Shown: piece by piece, positions 50,884 through 61,877 of the stretch
Numbering within the stretch: position 1 is the first letter of the stretch
Layout: the number at the start of each line of letters is the position of its first letter
Origin: Rhizobium acidisoli
Lineage (GTDB): Bacteria; Pseudomonadota; Alphaproteobacteria; Rhizobiales; Rhizobiaceae
Length of the DNA stretch: 64,000 nucleotides
Direction: 5' to 3'
NCBI RefSeq assembly: GCF_002531755.2
Contig: NZ_CP034998.1
Span: 4,153,501-4,217,500 of the forward strand
Program-made: the position numbers and the translations under genes
Notes under the pieces: generated by a model
Databases searched by the model: none
Told to the model about the DNA's origin: nothing
What the model saw: the letters and a program-made list of their open reading frames with translations, nothing else

Positions 50884-51492
50884 TCAGACGAGCGTGCCCT
50901 TCGTCGAAGGTACACGGCCGGCCTGTCTCGGATCGATCTCTGTCGCCGTGCGCAATGCGCGGGCAACGGCCTTGAAGCATGTCTCGGCAATATGGTGATT
51001 GTTGGCGCCATAATGGTTGAGAATATGCAAGGTGATGCCGGCATTCTGGGCGAGTGCCTGGAAGAATTCGCGAACGAGTTCGGTATCGAACGTGCCGATC
51101 TTCGGCGCGCTGAAGGCGACGTTCCAGACGAGGAACGGCCGGCCGGAAAGATCGACCGCGGCCTTGGTCATCGTCTCGTCCATGGCGAGATCGATCGAGG
51201 CGTAACGCGTGATGCCGCGCCGGTCGCCGAGCGCCTTGGAGATCGCCTGGCCGATGGCGATGCCCGTATCCTCGACCGTGTGGTGGTCGTCGATGTGCAG
51301 GTCGCCCTGGGATTCGATTTCCATGTCGATCAGGGAATGCCGCGAAAGCTGGTCGAGCATATGATCGAAGAAGCCGACGCCGGTCGAAATCTTCGATTTG
51401 CCGGTGCCGTCGAGATTGACGGAGACGGAAATCGAGGTTTCGTTGGTCTTGCGGGAAACGCTGCCCGTGCGGCTTGCTGCGGTCTCGGCCAT
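50884..51492 (-). CDS. hisB: imidazoleglycerol-phosphate dehydratase
   Basis: Mn-dependent dehydration of IGP. The 202-residue monofunctional form has no phosphatase domain. Metal-binding motifs [17 protein letters not shown] ([16 protein letters not shown]) and [14 protein letters not shown] are present. ATG 51492 gives the normal N-terminus [19 protein letters not shown]. It heads the leftward his cluster and is divergent from hslV. Confidence 0.98.
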   Translation of the reverse strand: MAETAASRTGSVSRKTNETSISVSVNLDGTGKSKISTGVGFFDHMLDQLSRHSLIDMEIESQGDLHIDDHHTVEDTGIAIGQAISKALGDRRGITRYASIDLAMDETMTKAAVDLSGRPFLVWNVAFSAPKIGTFDTELVREFFQALAQNAGITLHILNHYGANNHHIAETCFKAVARALRTATEIDPRQAGRVPSTKGTLV

Positions 51493-51668
51493 ATGGCCCT
51501 CCATCGGAATAAGGCCGTTCCTTATCAGGCGGATCGGCAAATATCCAGAAGCCGGGCAAGAGAAAAGCCCGCCCATTTGCAAACGGCGCCGGCCCACTTA
51601 CATAGGGCTCAACAGGGCCGGTGTGCGGCCCAGCATAGTAGCCCGCGTCGTGGGCAGACAGGTGTTTT

Positions 51669-52196
51669 ATGACAACGATCATTACAGTTCGAAAAGGCGG
51701 CAAGGTGGTAATGGCCGGCGACGGCCAGGTGAGCCTCGGCCAGACCGTCATGAAGGGCAATGCCCGCAAGGTGCGCCGCATCGGCAAGGGCGAGGTGATC
51801 GCCGGTTTCGCCGGCGCCACGGCCGATGCCTTCACCCTGCTCGAAAGGCTTGAAAAGAAGCTGGAGCAATATCCCGGCCAGCTGATGCGCGCCGCCGTCG
51901 AGCTCGCCAAGGACTGGCGCACCGACAAATACCTGCGTAATCTCGAAGCCATGATGCTCGTCGCCGACAAGTCGATCACGCTGGCGATCACCGGCAATGG
52001 CGACGTCCTGGAGCCCGAGCATGGCACGACGGCGATCGGTTCGGGCGGCAATTTTGCCTTCGCCGCCGCCCGCGCGCTTATGGATACCGACAAATCGGCC
52101 GAAGAGATCGCGCGCCGCGCCCTCGAAATCGCCGCCGACATCTGCGTCTACACGAACCACAATATCGTGGTTGAATCGCTGGATGTCGAAGGCTGA
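51669..52196 (+). CDS. hslV: ATP-dependent protease peptidase subunit HslV
   Basis: Proteasome-like threonine protease. The 175-residue product begins [20 protein letters not shown]; after Met removal Thr is the N-terminal nucleophile. [14 protein letters not shown] and the C-terminal [11 protein letters not shown] are typical. It is divergent from hisB (176-bp gap) and followed 90 bp later by hslU; that spacer holds no ORF that I trust. Confidence 0.98.
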
Positions 52197-52286
52197 ATCT
52201 CAGGCCTTCCGGCCGCTGCCGCGGCGAACAAAGACGAATTGCGGCCGGGCGCTGATGGCCCTGGACCGCCAGGAGAATGACACGCA

Positions 52287-53594
52287 ATGACGACCTTTTC
52301 CCCCCGCGAAATCGTTTCCGAACTCGATCGCTACATTATCGGCCAGCATGATGCCAAACGCGCCGTTGCGATCGCCTTGCGCAACCGCTGGCGTCGGCAG
52401 CAGCTCGACCCGAGCTTGCGCGATGAAGTCATGCCAAAAAACATCCTGATGATCGGTCCGACCGGTGTCGGCAAGACCGAGATTTCCCGCCGCCTGGCCA
52501 AACTCGCCGGCGCGCCGTTCATCAAGGTTGAGGCCACCAAATTCACCGAAGTCGGTTATGTCGGCCGCGATGTCGAGCAGATCATCCGCGATCTGGTCGA
52601 GGTCGGCATCGGTCTGGTGCGTGAGAAGAAGCGGACCGAGGTCCAGGCCAAGGCGCATGTCAGCGCCGAGGAGCGTGTTCTCGATGCGCTGGTCGGCACC
52701 ACCGCATCGCCCGCCACCCGTGAGAGCTTCCGCAAGAAGCTGCGGGACGGTGAGCTCGACGACAAGGAAATCGATATCGAGGTGGCCGATGCCGGTTCCG
52801 GCATGGGAGGATTCGAAATACCCGGCATGCCGGGCGCCAATATCGGCGTGCTCAATCTGTCTGAGATGTTCGGCAAGGCGATGGGCGGACGCACCAAGAA
52901 GGTCCGCACGACCGTCAAGGCCTCCTATACCGACCTGATCCGTGATGAATCCGACAAGCTGATCGACAATGAGGTGATCCAGCGCGAGGCCGTTCGCTCC
53001 ACCGAGAATGACGGGATCGTCTTCCTCGACGAAATCGACAAGATCGCCGCCCGCGACGGCGGCATGGGCGCCGGCGTTTCGCGTGAAGGCGTCCAGCGCG
53101 ACCTTCTGCCGCTCGTCGAAGGCACGACGGTTTCGACCAAATACGGGCCGGTGAAGACGGATCATATCCTCTTCATCGCCTCAGGCGCCTTCCATGTCTC
53201 CAAACCCTCCGATCTTCTCCCGGAGCTGCAAGGCCGCTTGCCGATCCGCGTCGAATTGCGCCCGCTGAACAAGGAGGACTTCCGCCGGATCCTGACCGAG
53301 ACGGAAGCAAGCCTCATCCGCCAGTATCGCGCGCTGATGGAGACCGAAAGCCTGAACCTCGAATTCACCGACGACGCGATCGATGCGCTGGCCGATGTCG
53401 CCGTCCATCTGAACTCCTCCGTCGAGAATATCGGCGCCCGCAGGCTGCAGACGGTAATGGAGCGGGTCCTGGACGACATTTCCTATAACGCCCCCGATCG
53501 GGGCGGGACGGCCGTCACCATCGATGCCGCCTATGTGCGCGAACATGTCGGCGATCTCGCGCAGAATACCGATCTCTCGCGCTTCATTTTGTGA
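52287..53594 (+). CDS. hslU: ATP-dependent protease ATPase subunit HslU
   Basis: Hexameric AAA+ unfoldase feeding HslV. The 435-residue protein has the P-loop [10 protein letters not shown], the inserted I-domain (about 110-240), Walker [15 protein letters not shown], and the C-terminal NTDLSRFIL that docks in HslV. It starts at ATG 52287 and ends at a hairpin terminator. Confidence 0.98.
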   Translation: MTTFSPREIVSELDRYIIGQHDAKRAVAIALRNRWRRQQLDPSLRDEVMPKNILMIGPTGVGKTEISRRLAKLAGAPFIKVEATKFTEVGYVGRDVEQIIRDLVEVGIGLVREKKRTEVQAKAHVSAEERVLDALVGTTASPATRESFRKKLRDGELDDKEIDIEVADAGSGMGGFEIPGMPGANIGVLNLSEMFGKAMGGRTKKVRTTVKASYTDLIRDESDKLIDNEVIQREAVRSTENDGIVFLDEIDKIAARDGGMGAGVSREGVQRDLLPLVEGTTVSTKYGPVKTDHILFIASGAFHVSKPSDLLPELQGRLPIRVELRPLNKEDFRRILTETEASLIRQYRALMETESLNLEFTDDAIDALADVAVHLNSSVENIGARRLQTVMERVLDDISYNAPDRGGTAVTIDAAYVREHVGDLAQNTDLSRFIL

Positions 53595-53661
53595 TATCGG
53601 CGCACCGGTCCATGTCTTTCCCGATGTGAATGCCGGATTGTGACGAACTCTCTCTCGACAG

Positions 53662-53694
53662 CGGGCCTTTTACTTTTTAGTGAAGGCCCGTTTT
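53662..53694 (+). terminator. hslU terminator
   Basis: Stem CGGGCCTT ... AAGGCCCG, extended inward by ACT/AGT, followed by TTTTGTTT, about 70 bp beyond hslU. Confidence 0.85.
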
Positions 53695-53782
53695 GTTTCC
53701 GCTCCGGCTTTATTCGGCCAAGATTCTGGTCCAGTCAGCCGCATCGCAAACAGGACGATGGAACGGGACGGGATAGCGGATC

Positions 53783-54730
53783 GTGCGACGCCTTTTGACA
53801 AGCCTTTTGATTGCCGCTGCCCTGGTGAATTCGGCGCCTGCCTTCGCCATGCAGACGGTGCCGGCCGGCAATCGTCATGCCGAGCAGCCCGATATTCCGG
53901 GCGCTTCCGTCAGGCGCACAAAGGGAACCAAGAGCAGCTTCGATCTGAAGTATGAAAAGGTCCGCGAGCTGCTGGCGACCGATCACGAGCTGATGGCCAA
54001 GATCCGCAAGGTCTCCAGCGCTTACGGCATCAATCCCATCCATGTCGTCGGCGCAATCGTCGGCGAACACACCTATAATGTCGACGCTTACGACCGGCTG
54101 CAATCCTACTATGTCAAGGCTGCTTCCTACGCCGGAGAAAGCTTCCGCTTCGCCTATGACGGCGAAAACGTCGATGAATTCGTGGCGCGGCCGCAATTTG
54201 CCGAATGCAAAGGCAAGAGTGATTCCTACACGCTGTGGTCCTGCCGCGAGGATGTCTGGGAAAGTGATTTCCGAGGCAAGACCGTGGGTGGCAAGAGCTT
54301 CCCCAACAACCGCTTCAGCGCGGTCTTCTTTCAGCCCTTCTACGCCGGACAAACCTTCGGCCTCGGCCAGGTCAATCCGCTGACGGCGCTGATGCTCTCC
54401 GATCTCGTGGCCCGCGTCTCCGGTTATCCGAAATTGAACGAGAAGAATGCCGGCGCCGTCTACAAGTCGATCATGGATCCCGATGTCTCGCTCGCCTTCG
54501 TCGCCGCCTCGATCCGCCGGTCGATCGACGATTACAAGGAGATTGCCGGCATGGATATCTCCGGCAACCCCGGCCTGACGGCAACGCTTTATAATGTCGG
54601 CAACTCGCGTCAGCGCGCCGCCGCACTCGCTGCGAAGAACCGCTCTTCGGGTGCGACCGTCTGGCCGGAGGAGAATTATTACGGCTGGCTGATCAACGAC
54701 AAGCTGGACGAACTGAAGGGCCTGCTCTAG
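53783..54730 (+). CDS. DUF1402 exported protein
   Basis: 315 residues with a Sec signal peptide (MRRLLTSLLIAAALVNSAPAFA, cleavage near residue 22). The mature protein has a lysozyme-like feel: IVGEHTYNVDAYD with Glu, and TFGLGQVNPLTALML, which resembles the GxGQ region of transglycosylases. That resemblance is my inference; the family (DUF1402) is uncharacterised. The start is GTG 53783. It is followed 48 bp later by the P450 gene. Confidence 0.82.
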   Translation: MRRLLTSLLIAAALVNSAPAFAMQTVPAGNRHAEQPDIPGASVRRTKGTKSSFDLKYEKVRELLATDHELMAKIRKVSSAYGINPIHVVGAIVGEHTYNVDAYDRLQSYYVKAASYAGESFRFAYDGENVDEFVARPQFAECKGKSDSYTLWSCREDVWESDFRGKTVGGKSFPNNRFSAVFFQPFYAGQTFGLGQVNPLTALMLSDLVARVSGYPKLNEKNAGAVYKSIMDPDVSLAFVAASIRRSIDDYKEIAGMDISGNPGLTATLYNVGNSRQRAAALAAKNRSSGATVWPEENYYGWLINDKLDELKGLL

Positions 54731-54778
54731 CTTCAGAGCCTGACGGGAAGCGTTGATCTTCCCCAAAAGGCTTTTCCG

Positions 54779-56185
54779 ATGGACATGCGTCCTGAACCCT
54801 TCGTTCCGCCGGCACCATTGCCGCGCACCGTGCCGCCGAGCCGGCTGGAAATCATCCGCACCATCCTGCGCAATCCGCTCGAACTCTGGGGTGAGCCGTC
54901 CTATACGCTGCCCTGGATCAAGACGAGCTTCTTCGGTCAGCACACGCTGATCGTCAACGATCCCGGCTTGATCAAGCATGTGCTGGTCGACATTGCTGGC
55001 AATTACCGCATGTCCGATATACGCCAGCTGGTGCTGCGCCCGATCTTGCGGGACGGCCTGCTGACGGCAGAAGGCTCCGTCTGGAAAAGATCACGCAAGG
55101 CGGTGGCGCCTGTTTTCACGCCCCGCCATGCCCAAGGATTCGCCGGGCAGATGCTGCGCCAGTCGGAAGACTATGCCGGCAAATATCAGAGCGCGGGCGA
55201 GACGGGGGCAATTTTCGATATCAGCACGGACATGACGGAGCTGACATTCGCGATTCTCGCCGACACGTTATTTTCGGGTGAAATCGTCACCTCGAGCGGC
55301 CATTTCGCCGATGACGTCAATGCTCTCCTGCATCGTATGGGCCGCGTCGACCCGATGGATCTGATGCGCGCTCCCTCCTGGGTTCCACGTGTGACACGCA
55401 TCGGCGGTCAGAAAGTGCTGGAGAAATTCCGTGCCATCGTGCGCGACACGATGGATATGCGAACCGCAAAGATGAAGGCCGATCGCGCCACGGCCCCCGA
55501 AGATTTCCTCACCCTGCTGCTGGAACAGGCCGGCCCCGACGGGCTGACGAAGGAAGAAATCGAAGACAATATTCTGACCTTTATCGGCGCGGGGCATGAG
55601 ACCACGGCACGGGCATTGGCTTGGACGCTCTATTGCGTCTCGAACAGCCCGCATATCCGCGATGCGATGGAAACAGAAATCGATGCGGTGCTCGCCACCG
55701 GGGCCGAACCGGTGGAATGGCTGGATATGATGCCGCAGACGCGCGCCGCCTTCGAAGAGACCTTACGCCTCTATCCGCCGGCGCCATCGATCAATCGCGC
55801 CGCCATCTCGGATGATTCCTGGACAAGCCCCAAGGGCGAGCGGGTCGAGCTCGAGGCCGGGATCACGGTGCTCATCATGCCCTGGACGCTGCATCGCCAT
55901 GAACTTTATTGGGACAGGCCGCGCGCCTACATGCCCGAGCGCTTCCTGCCGGAAAATCGCGGCTCTATCGGCCGCTTCCAGTTCCTGCCTTTCGGCGCCG
56001 GCCCGCGCGTCTGCATCGGCGCAACCTTTGCGCTTCAGGAGGCGGTGATCGCGCTTGCCGTGCTGATGCATCGCTATCGCTTCGATTCCACCGATAAGAC
56101 CAATCCCTGGCCGGTGCAGAAGCTGACGACGCAGCCGCAGAACGGCCTGCCGATGCGGGTAACACCGCGCATAATTTCCCGATAA
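54779..56185 (+). CDS. cytochrome P450 monooxygenase
   Basis: 468-residue soluble P450. The I-helix motif GAGHETTARAL, the K-helix ExxR in EETLR, and the heme-binding FGAGPRVCIG with Cys412 are all present. It resembles bacterial CYPs of the CYP102/CYP4-like soluble type more than the short CYP101 type. The substrate is unknown and no ferredoxin or reductase gene lies nearby. ATG 54779 or 54785 are both possible starts. Confidence 0.93.
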   Translation: MDMRPEPFVPPAPLPRTVPPSRLEIIRTILRNPLELWGEPSYTLPWIKTSFFGQHTLIVNDPGLIKHVLVDIAGNYRMSDIRQLVLRPILRDGLLTAEGSVWKRSRKAVAPVFTPRHAQGFAGQMLRQSEDYAGKYQSAGETGAIFDISTDMTELTFAILADTLFSGEIVTSSGHFADDVNALLHRMGRVDPMDLMRAPSWVPRVTRIGGQKVLEKFRAIVRDTMDMRTAKMKADRATAPEDFLTLLLEQAGPDGLTKEEIEDNILTFIGAGHETTARALAWTLYCVSNSPHIRDAMETEIDAVLATGAEPVEWLDMMPQTRAAFEETLRLYPPAPSINRAAISDDSWTSPKGERVELEAGITVLIMPWTLHRHELYWDRPRAYMPERFLPENRGSIGRFQFLPFGAGPRVCIGATFALQEAVIALAVLMHRYRFDSTDKTNPWPVQKLTTQPQNGLPMRVTPRIISR

Positions 56186-56276
56186 GCATAAATCTTTCGA
56201 ATTATTGCGGAATTGACTGTGAATGAAAGCCGGGCAAAGTGGCAGCAATCAAAGTCGTTGCCAGGGAGTATGTCGC

Positions 56277-58448
56277 ATGAGCCGCATTGATAAGAACGGT
56301 CTTGCCATCGAAGCCGTCCTTCATGATTTCCTCGTCCAGGAGGTTCTGCCGGGTCTGGCGATCGATGTGGACAAGTTCTTTGCCGACTTTTCGGCGATCG
56401 TCCACGATCTCGCCCCGAGGAATCGCGCCCTGCTGGCAAGACGCGACGAGCTGCAGGTCAAGATCGACGACTGGTATCGCCAGCACGGCGCGCCTGCGGA
56501 TATGGACGACTACCAATCCTTCCTGCGCGGGATCGGTTATCTCCTGCCGGAAGGATCGGACTTCCAGGTTTCGACCCAAAATGTCGACCCCGAGATCGCC
56601 TCGATCGCCGGCCCGCAGCTCGTCGTTCCCGTCATGAATGCCCGTTATGCACTCAACGCCGCCAACGCCCGCTGGGGCTCGCTCTATGATGCGCTCTATG
56701 GCACGGACGCCATTCCGGAGAGCGACGGCGCGGAAAGGGACAAAGGGTACAATCCGAAGCGCGGCGAGAAGGTCATCGCCTGGGTACGCGATTTCCTCGA
56801 TATGTCGGTGGCCTTGCAGGACAGCAGCTGGAAGAACGTCGCAAGCTTCGCCGTCAAGGATGGGGTGCTTGCCATCAGATCAATCGATGGCGAGCAGGCC
56901 ATGCTTGTCGATGGCGGGCATTTTGCCGGCTATCGCGGCGATGCTGCCGCCCCGACGCATCTTCTCCTGAAGAACAACGGCATCCATATCGAGATCGTCA
57001 TCGATGCGACAACGGCGATCGGCAAGACCGATCCGGCCCATATTTCCGATGTCTGGCTGGAATCGGCGATCACCACCATCATGGACTGCGAGGATTCGAT
57101 TGCCGCCGTCGATGCCGAGGACAAGACGGTCGTCTACAGCAACTGGCTCGGCCTGATGAAGGGCGACCTGCAGGAAGAGGTTGTAAAGGGCGGAACGAGC
57201 TTCGTCCGTAAGCTCAACCCGGATCTGGACTATACCGGTCCTGATGGCGCTGCCTTCGAACTGCATCGCCGTTCGCTGATGCTGGTGCGCAATGTCGGCC
57301 ACCTCATGACCAACCCGGCGATCCTTGACCGCGACGGTGCCGAAGTGCCGGAGGGCATCATGGATGCCGTCATCACCGGCCTGATCGCGCTTTACGATAT
57401 CGGCCCGGCCGGCCGGAGGAAGAATTCCCGCACCGGTTCCATGTATGTGGTCAAGCCGAAGATGCATGGACCGGAAGAGGTGGCCTTCGCCGTCGAGATC
57501 TTTTCGCGGGTCGAAGATGCGCTTGGCATGGCGCGCAACACCATCAAGATGGGCCTCATGGATGAGGAGCGCCGCACGACGGTCAATCTCAAGGAATGCA
57601 TCCGTGCTGCCCGCGAGCGGGTCGTCTTCATCAATACCGGCTTCCTCGACCGCACCGGCGACGAGATCCACACCTCGATGGAAGCAGGCCCGATGATTCG
57701 CAAGGGCGACATGCGCCAGGCAGCCTGGATATCGGCCTATGAGAACTGGAACGTCGACATCGGCCTGGAATGCGGCCTCGCCGGCCACGCCCAGATCGGC
57801 AAGGGCATGTGGGCAATGCCGGATCTGATGGCGGCGATGCTGGAGCAGAAGATCGCCCATCCGAAGGCCGGCGCCAACACCGCCTGGGTCCCGTCGCCGA
57901 CCGCCGCGACCCTGCACGCCACCCATTATCACCGGGTCAATGTCGCCAGGGTTCAGCAGGGGCTGAAGGACCGCGCCCGCGCCAAGCTCTCCGACATTCT
58001 CTCCGTGCCGGTCGCGGTACGGCCGAACTGGACGCCGGAGGAAATCCAGCGCGAGCTTGACAATAATGCCCAGGGCATCCTCGGCTACGTCGTACGCTGG
58101 GTCGATCAGGGCGTCGGCTGCTCGAAGGTGCCCGATATCAACAATGTCGGCCTGATGGAGGATCGCGCCACATTGCGCATCTCGGCCCAGCACATGGCGA
58201 ACTGGCTGCATCACCAGGTCGTCACCGAGGCTCAGATCGTCGAAACCATGAAGCGCATGGCCGCCGTCGTCGACCGGCAGAACGAGGCGGATCCCCTCTA
58301 CCAGCCGATGGCCGGTAATTTCGACGGCTCGATCGCCTTCCAGGCCGCCCTCGACCTCGTGCTGAAGGGCAGGGAACAGCCGAACGGCTATACCGAGCCG
58401 GTGCTTCATCGTCGCCGCCTCGAGCTGAAGGCGAAGCAGGCCGGTTGA
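56277..58448 (+). CDS. glcB: malate synthase G
   Basis: Condenses glyoxylate with acetyl-CoA to malate. The 723 residues match the G form, much longer than malate synthase A. It has the [18 protein letters not shown] segment, the [22 protein letters not shown] barrel motif and the [19 protein letters not shown] region. ATG 56277 with AGGGAG upstream begins [16 protein letters not shown]. It ends at a bidirectional terminator. Confidence 0.97.
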   Translation: MSRIDKNGLAIEAVLHDFLVQEVLPGLAIDVDKFFADFSAIVHDLAPRNRALLARRDELQVKIDDWYRQHGAPADMDDYQSFLRGIGYLLPEGSDFQVSTQNVDPEIASIAGPQLVVPVMNARYALNAANARWGSLYDALYGTDAIPESDGAERDKGYNPKRGEKVIAWVRDFLDMSVALQDSSWKNVASFAVKDGVLAIRSIDGEQAMLVDGGHFAGYRGDAAAPTHLLLKNNGIHIEIVIDATTAIGKTDPAHISDVWLESAITTIMDCEDSIAAVDAEDKTVVYSNWLGLMKGDLQEEVVKGGTSFVRKLNPDLDYTGPDGAAFELHRRSLMLVRNVGHLMTNPAILDRDGAEVPEGIMDAVITGLIALYDIGPAGRRKNSRTGSMYVVKPKMHGPEEVAFAVEIFSRVEDALGMARNTIKMGLMDEERRTTVNLKECIRAARERVVFINTGFLDRTGDEIHTSMEAGPMIRKGDMRQAAWISAYENWNVDIGLECGLAGHAQIGKGMWAMPDLMAAMLEQKIAHPKAGANTAWVPSPTAATLHATHYHRVNVARVQQGLKDRARAKLSDILSVPVAVRPNWTPEEIQRELDNNAQGILGYVVRWVDQGVGCSKVPDINNVGLMEDRATLRISAQHMANWLHHQVVTEAQIVETMKRMAAVVDRQNEADPLYQPMAGNFDGSIAFQAALDLVLKGREQPNGYTEPVLHRRRLELKAKQAG

Positions 58449-58467
58449 GAGTATAGTTTTGAATATG

Positions 58468-58504
58468 AAAAGGCCGCCGAGACGACAGTCCGGCGGCCTT
58501 TTTT
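58468..58504. terminator. bidirectional terminator glcB / L,D-transpeptidase
   Basis: Perfect 12-bp stem AAAAGGCCGCCG / CGGCGGCCTTTT with an 11-nt loop between convergent genes; a T-run follows on both strands. Confidence 0.9.
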
Positions 58505-58525
58505 ATACCGAATTCGCTATTTAGC

Positions 58526-59209
58526 TTACTGGATGACGACGACCTTGGACGTGCCCTTGCCGGGACGGACGCGGCTATAAAGATCGATCACGTCCTGGTT
58601 CATCAGGCGAATGCAGCCAGAGGAAGCGGCGGTGCCGATCGAGGCCCATTCCGGCGTGCCGTGCAGGCGGAACAGCGTGTCCTTGCCATCCTCGTTGAAG
58701 AGATACATGGCGCGCGCGCCGAGCGGATTGCTGAGGCCCGGGCCCATGCCGTCCTCGACATATTTGGCGACGTCAGGGCGGCGAACGGCCATTTCCTTCG
58801 GCGGGTGCCAGGTCGGCCATTCCTGCTTCCAGGCGACGTAGGCGGTGCCGGCCCATGCGAAGCCCTGCTTGCCGACGCCGATGCCGTAACGCATCGCCTT
58901 GCCGTTGGCGAGGATGTAATAGAGGAAGCGCTCGCGCGTGTTGACGATGATCGTACCCGGGCGCTCGGTGGTCTGGTAGCTGACGACCTGGCGGCGGAAC
59001 TGCGGCTTGACCCGGTCGATCGGGATCGCCGGCAGAGAGTACCCGGCATCCTTCGTCACGCCATAGGCGTCGTTGAAAATCTGGGCTGTCTGTACGGTCG
59101 GGCCTGCGCCCTTGTCGTCGACGGATGCGCTGTCTGAATTTGTGGAGCAACCGGCCAGTGCGAGCGTCGTCAGCAGGCCAAATACCGGGAATGCATTGCG
59201 GATGCGCAT
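58526..59209 (-). CDS. L,D-transpeptidase (ErfK/YbiS type), lipoprotein
   Basis: 227-residue YkuD-domain enzyme that makes 3-3 peptidoglycan crosslinks or attaches proteins to the wall. A lipoprotein signal with lipobox LAGC (Cys21) anchors it. The active site reads HGTPEW...ASSGCIRLMN with catalytic Cys199. ATG 59209 fits the signal peptide; the in-frame TTG-region upstream does not. It is divergent from mmcB and converges on glcB. Confidence 0.94.
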   Translation of the reverse strand: MRIRNAFPVFGLLTTLALAGCSTNSDSASVDDKGAGPTVQTAQIFNDAYGVTKDAGYSLPAIPIDRVKPQFRRQVVSYQTTERPGTIIVNTRERFLYYILANGKAMRYGIGVGKQGFAWAGTAYVAWKQEWPTWHPPKEMAVRRPDVAKYVEDGMGPGLSNPLGARAMYLFNEDGKDTLFRLHGTPEWASIGTAASSGCIRLMNQDVIDLYSRVRPGKGTSKVVVIQ

Positions 59210-59389
59210 AGATGACTCTTGAAGTTTTAGGGCAAGGGAGAACAGTCTTTCGACCATCGTTGATTATGGTTTATTTTCGATTAACTTGCGCATTGCAAGG
59301 CTACTGCAGCGCGACAAATCCGTCTGCGGCGCAAATTAGAAGCGCATGGTTTTTTTGCAACAACACGCCAGCCCCCACTATGGTTATCC

Positions 59390-59884
59390 ATGACGATTTT
59401 GAGTGTTTACAATAACAATCCGTTAATCGATGGCCGGCAATCGGACAGAGCCATGATGGTGCGGCGCGGAACGCAGATTTTGCTGCATGAAATGCGCCAT
59501 GCCGTGCTGCCCGAACTGCCGCTGGCCAGCGGCCGCCGTGCCGATTTGATCACCGTTTCGGAAAAGGGCGAGGTCTGGATCATCGAAATCAAGACGTCGA
59601 TCGAGGATTTCAGAGTAGATCGCAAATGGCCGGAATACCGGCTGCACTGCGACCGGCTGTTCTTTGCGACTCACGAAGGTGTGCCGCTCGACATCTTTCC
59701 CGAGGAGTGCGGGCTTTTCCTCTCGGACGGTTATGGCGCCCATATGATTCGCGAAGCGCCGGAACACCGTTTGGCTCCGGCCACACGCAAATCCGTCACG
59801 CTCAATTTCTCGCGCGCCGCCGCGCAACGGCTGATGATGGCCGAATGGGCGAACGGAAAGCCCTTCACCGTCGATGATGTCTGA
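59390..59884 (+). CDS. mmcB: MmcB-family DNA repair protein
   Basis: 164-residue protein with a PD-(D/E)xK-like core: RADLITVSEKGEVWIIEIKTS has the Asp and the ExK of the motif. The Caulobacter homologue MmcB is needed for resistance to mitomycin C and is regulated with the cell cycle. ATG 59390 starts MTILSVYNNN; later in-frame ATGs exist but the conserved part begins near residue 20. The 180-bp divergent gap to the L,D-transpeptidase has one GACTC site. Confidence 0.9.
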   Translation: MTILSVYNNNPLIDGRQSDRAMMVRRGTQILLHEMRHAVLPELPLASGRRADLITVSEKGEVWIIEIKTSIEDFRVDRKWPEYRLHCDRLFFATHEGVPLDIFPEECGLFLSDGYGAHMIREAPEHRLAPATRKSVTLNFSRAAAQRLMMAEWANGKPFTVDDV

Positions 59885-59896
59885 CGGATGTCTTGG

Positions 59897-60475
59897 CTAT
59901 TTCGGCGCGCGTTTGGCGAGGATGCGCTGCAGCGTGCGCCGGTGCATGTTGAGCCGGCGCGCCGTTTCCGAGACGTTGCGCTCGCACATTTCATAGACCC
60001 GCTGGATATGTTCCCAGCGCACCCGGTCGGCCGACATCGGGTTCTCGGGAAGCTCGGCCTTTTCGCCCGGCCTCTGCGTCAGCGCCGAAAAGACGTCGTC
60101 GGCATCCGCGGGCTTTGCCAGGTAATCGACGGCGCCGAGTTTTACGGCGGTCACTGCGGTTGCGATATTGCCGTAGCCGGTCAGCACGATGATCCTGGTG
60201 TCGTCGCGCCGCTGGCGGATCGCTTCGATGACATCGAGCCCATTGCCGTCGCCGAGCCGGAGGTCGACAACCGCATATTTCGGCGGCCTGCCTTTCGATT
60301 TCGCCACGCCCTCCGCCACTGATTCGGCCGTTTCCACCTGGAAACCGCGTGTCTCCATCGCCCGGGCCAGCCGGCGCAGGAACGGCCCGTCGTCGTCGAC
60401 GATCAGCAGGCTGGCGTCGGGACCGATATGGTCTTCATCCCCAGCGGCGAAATTTTCGTGAGTTTGTTCTGTCAT
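59897..60475 (-). CDS. actR: redox-responsive response regulator ActR (RegA/PrrA type)
   Basis: 192-residue regulator with Asp71 in AVVDLRLGDGNG as phospho-acceptor, Lys in DYLAKP, and a Fis-like HTH at the C-terminus (VSETARRLNMHRRTLQRIL). In rhizobia ActR/ActS controls acid tolerance, CO2 fixation and nitrogen genes. ATG 60475 starts MTEQTHENFAAGDED; the longer frame up to 60514 is not conserved. It lies 68 bp after actS. Confidence 0.95.
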   Translation of the reverse strand: MTEQTHENFAAGDEDHIGPDASLLIVDDDGPFLRRLARAMETRGFQVETAESVAEGVAKSKGRPPKYAVVDLRLGDGNGLDVIEAIRQRRDDTRIIVLTGYGNIATAVTAVKLGAVDYLAKPADADDVFSALTQRPGEKAELPENPMSADRVRWEHIQRVYEMCERNVSETARRLNMHRRTLQRILAKRAPK

Positions 60476-60543
60476 CGTCTTGGCCCTGGCGCTTGAACGC
60501 CCGATCTGCGTCAACCGCTTATATCCTACTTATGCCGACAAAG

Positions 60544-61854
60544 TCACTTTGTCGAATTTGCGTCGATCAGCATGCGCGGCCATTCGATCCGGATGCGCGC
60601 GCCCGCACTTTCCGGGTCGCGATTCTCGAAAATCAGCGATGCGCCTGAGCGCTCCAGCAGCGTCTTGGCGATGAAAAGCCCGAGCCCAAGGCCGCCCGCC
60701 GTATCCTCTTTCTGCCGTTTGGTCATGTAAGGTTCGCCGATCCGCGTCAGAATATCGGGGGCGTAACCGTTGCCGTCGTCCTCGATGACTATCAGCACTT
60801 TATCGTGATCATGCTCGACGGTGATCCTCACTTTCTCCCGGGCATAGTCGACGGCGTTTTCGATCAGATTGCCGAGCCCGTACATGATGCCGGCGTTGCG
60901 GTCGGTCACAGGCTCGTCCTTGCGCGGGCTCTTTTCGATCAGCTCCAGCGTGATGCCGAATTCCCGGTGGGGCGCTACGATCTCCTCGATCATCGAGGAA
61001 AGCGGCAGGCGGCGCATATGCGCTTCGCCTTCCGAAGACAACGTGGTCAGCCGCCGCAGGATGTCGCGGCAGCGCTCGCTCTGGCTGCGCAGCAGCATCA
61101 CGTCCTCGCGGAAACGATCGTCGTCCTTGAGCTCCCGCTCCATTTCCTTGGCGACGACGCTGATCGTCGCAAGCGGCGTGCCGAGCTCGTGGGCGGCGGC
61201 GGCCGCCAGCCCGTCGAGCTGGGAAAGGTGTTTTTCCCGCTGCAGCACCAGTTCGGTCGCAGCCAGCGCATCGGCAAGCTGGCTCGCTTCCAGCGAGACA
61301 CGGTAGGCATAGAAGGCGGCGAAGGCCATCGTCGAGGCGATCGAGCACCAGACGCCGAACTGCATGACGTTATGGACGTTGATCTCGACACCGTCGAACC
61401 ACGGTAGCGGAAAGGGCGAAAAGGCAAGCACCGTGATGCAGACCATCGCAAAGCCGATCAGCGCCGTGCTGTAACGGATCGGCTGCGAGGCAAACGAGAT
61501 GATAACAGGCACGCAGACGAGGGCTGCGAAAGGATTGGCTAGGCCGCCGGTGATGAAGAGTAGCGCGCAGAGCTGCAGAAGATCGAAGCCGAGCAGCGCA
61601 AAGGCGGCCGGCGGTCCCAGCCGGTGTGTCGGCGGATAGCGGATCGTCAGGTAGAAATTCACCCAGGCAAGGGCGGCGATCAAAGAGGAGCTGGCAATCA
61701 GCGGCAAGGGAAATTTCAGCCAGAAGGCCACGATGAACACCGTCAGCGCCTGTCCGCAGACCGCAAGCCAGCGCAGCCGCACCAGCGTCTGCAGGCGCAG
61801 CCTGCGGCTGCTGTGCCGGTCTTCCAGCGTATGGCTTTCCGTCTTGTCAATCAT
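60544..61854 (-). CDS. actS: redox sensor histidine kinase ActS (RegB/PrrB type)
   Basis: 436-residue kinase with about six membrane helices (25-190). The quinone-binding-type motif GGLANPF is at 103-109, phospho-acceptor His222 lies in AAHELGTPLA, and the redox-box Cys263 in ERCRDILRRL. N-box NLIENAVDYA, DDGNGY and GLGLFI follow. These features match RegB, whose Cys is oxidised in air and turns the kinase off. It is followed by actR. Confidence 0.95.
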   Translation of the reverse strand: MIDKTESHTLEDRHSSRRLRLQTLVRLRWLAVCGQALTVFIVAFWLKFPLPLIASSSLIAALAWVNFYLTIRYPPTHRLGPPAAFALLGFDLLQLCALLFITGGLANPFAALVCVPVIISFASQPIRYSTALIGFAMVCITVLAFSPFPLPWFDGVEINVHNVMQFGVWCSIASTMAFAAFYAYRVSLEASQLADALAATELVLQREKHLSQLDGLAAAAAHELGTPLATISVVAKEMERELKDDDRFREDVMLLRSQSERCRDILRRLTTLSSEGEAHMRRLPLSSMIEEIVAPHREFGITLELIEKSPRKDEPVTDRNAGIMYGLGNLIENAVDYAREKVRITVEHDHDKVLIVIEDDGNGYAPDILTRIGEPYMTKRQKEDTAGGLGLGLFIAKTLLERSGASLIFENRDPESAGARIRIEWPRMLIDANSTK

Positions 61855-61877
61855 GCCGAGGGCTCCTCAAATGGCCC

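Noticed and set aside
56880..58409. Minus-strand open frame of 509 codons opposite glcB
   Set aside because: Antisense shadow of malate synthase G without any recognisable motif.
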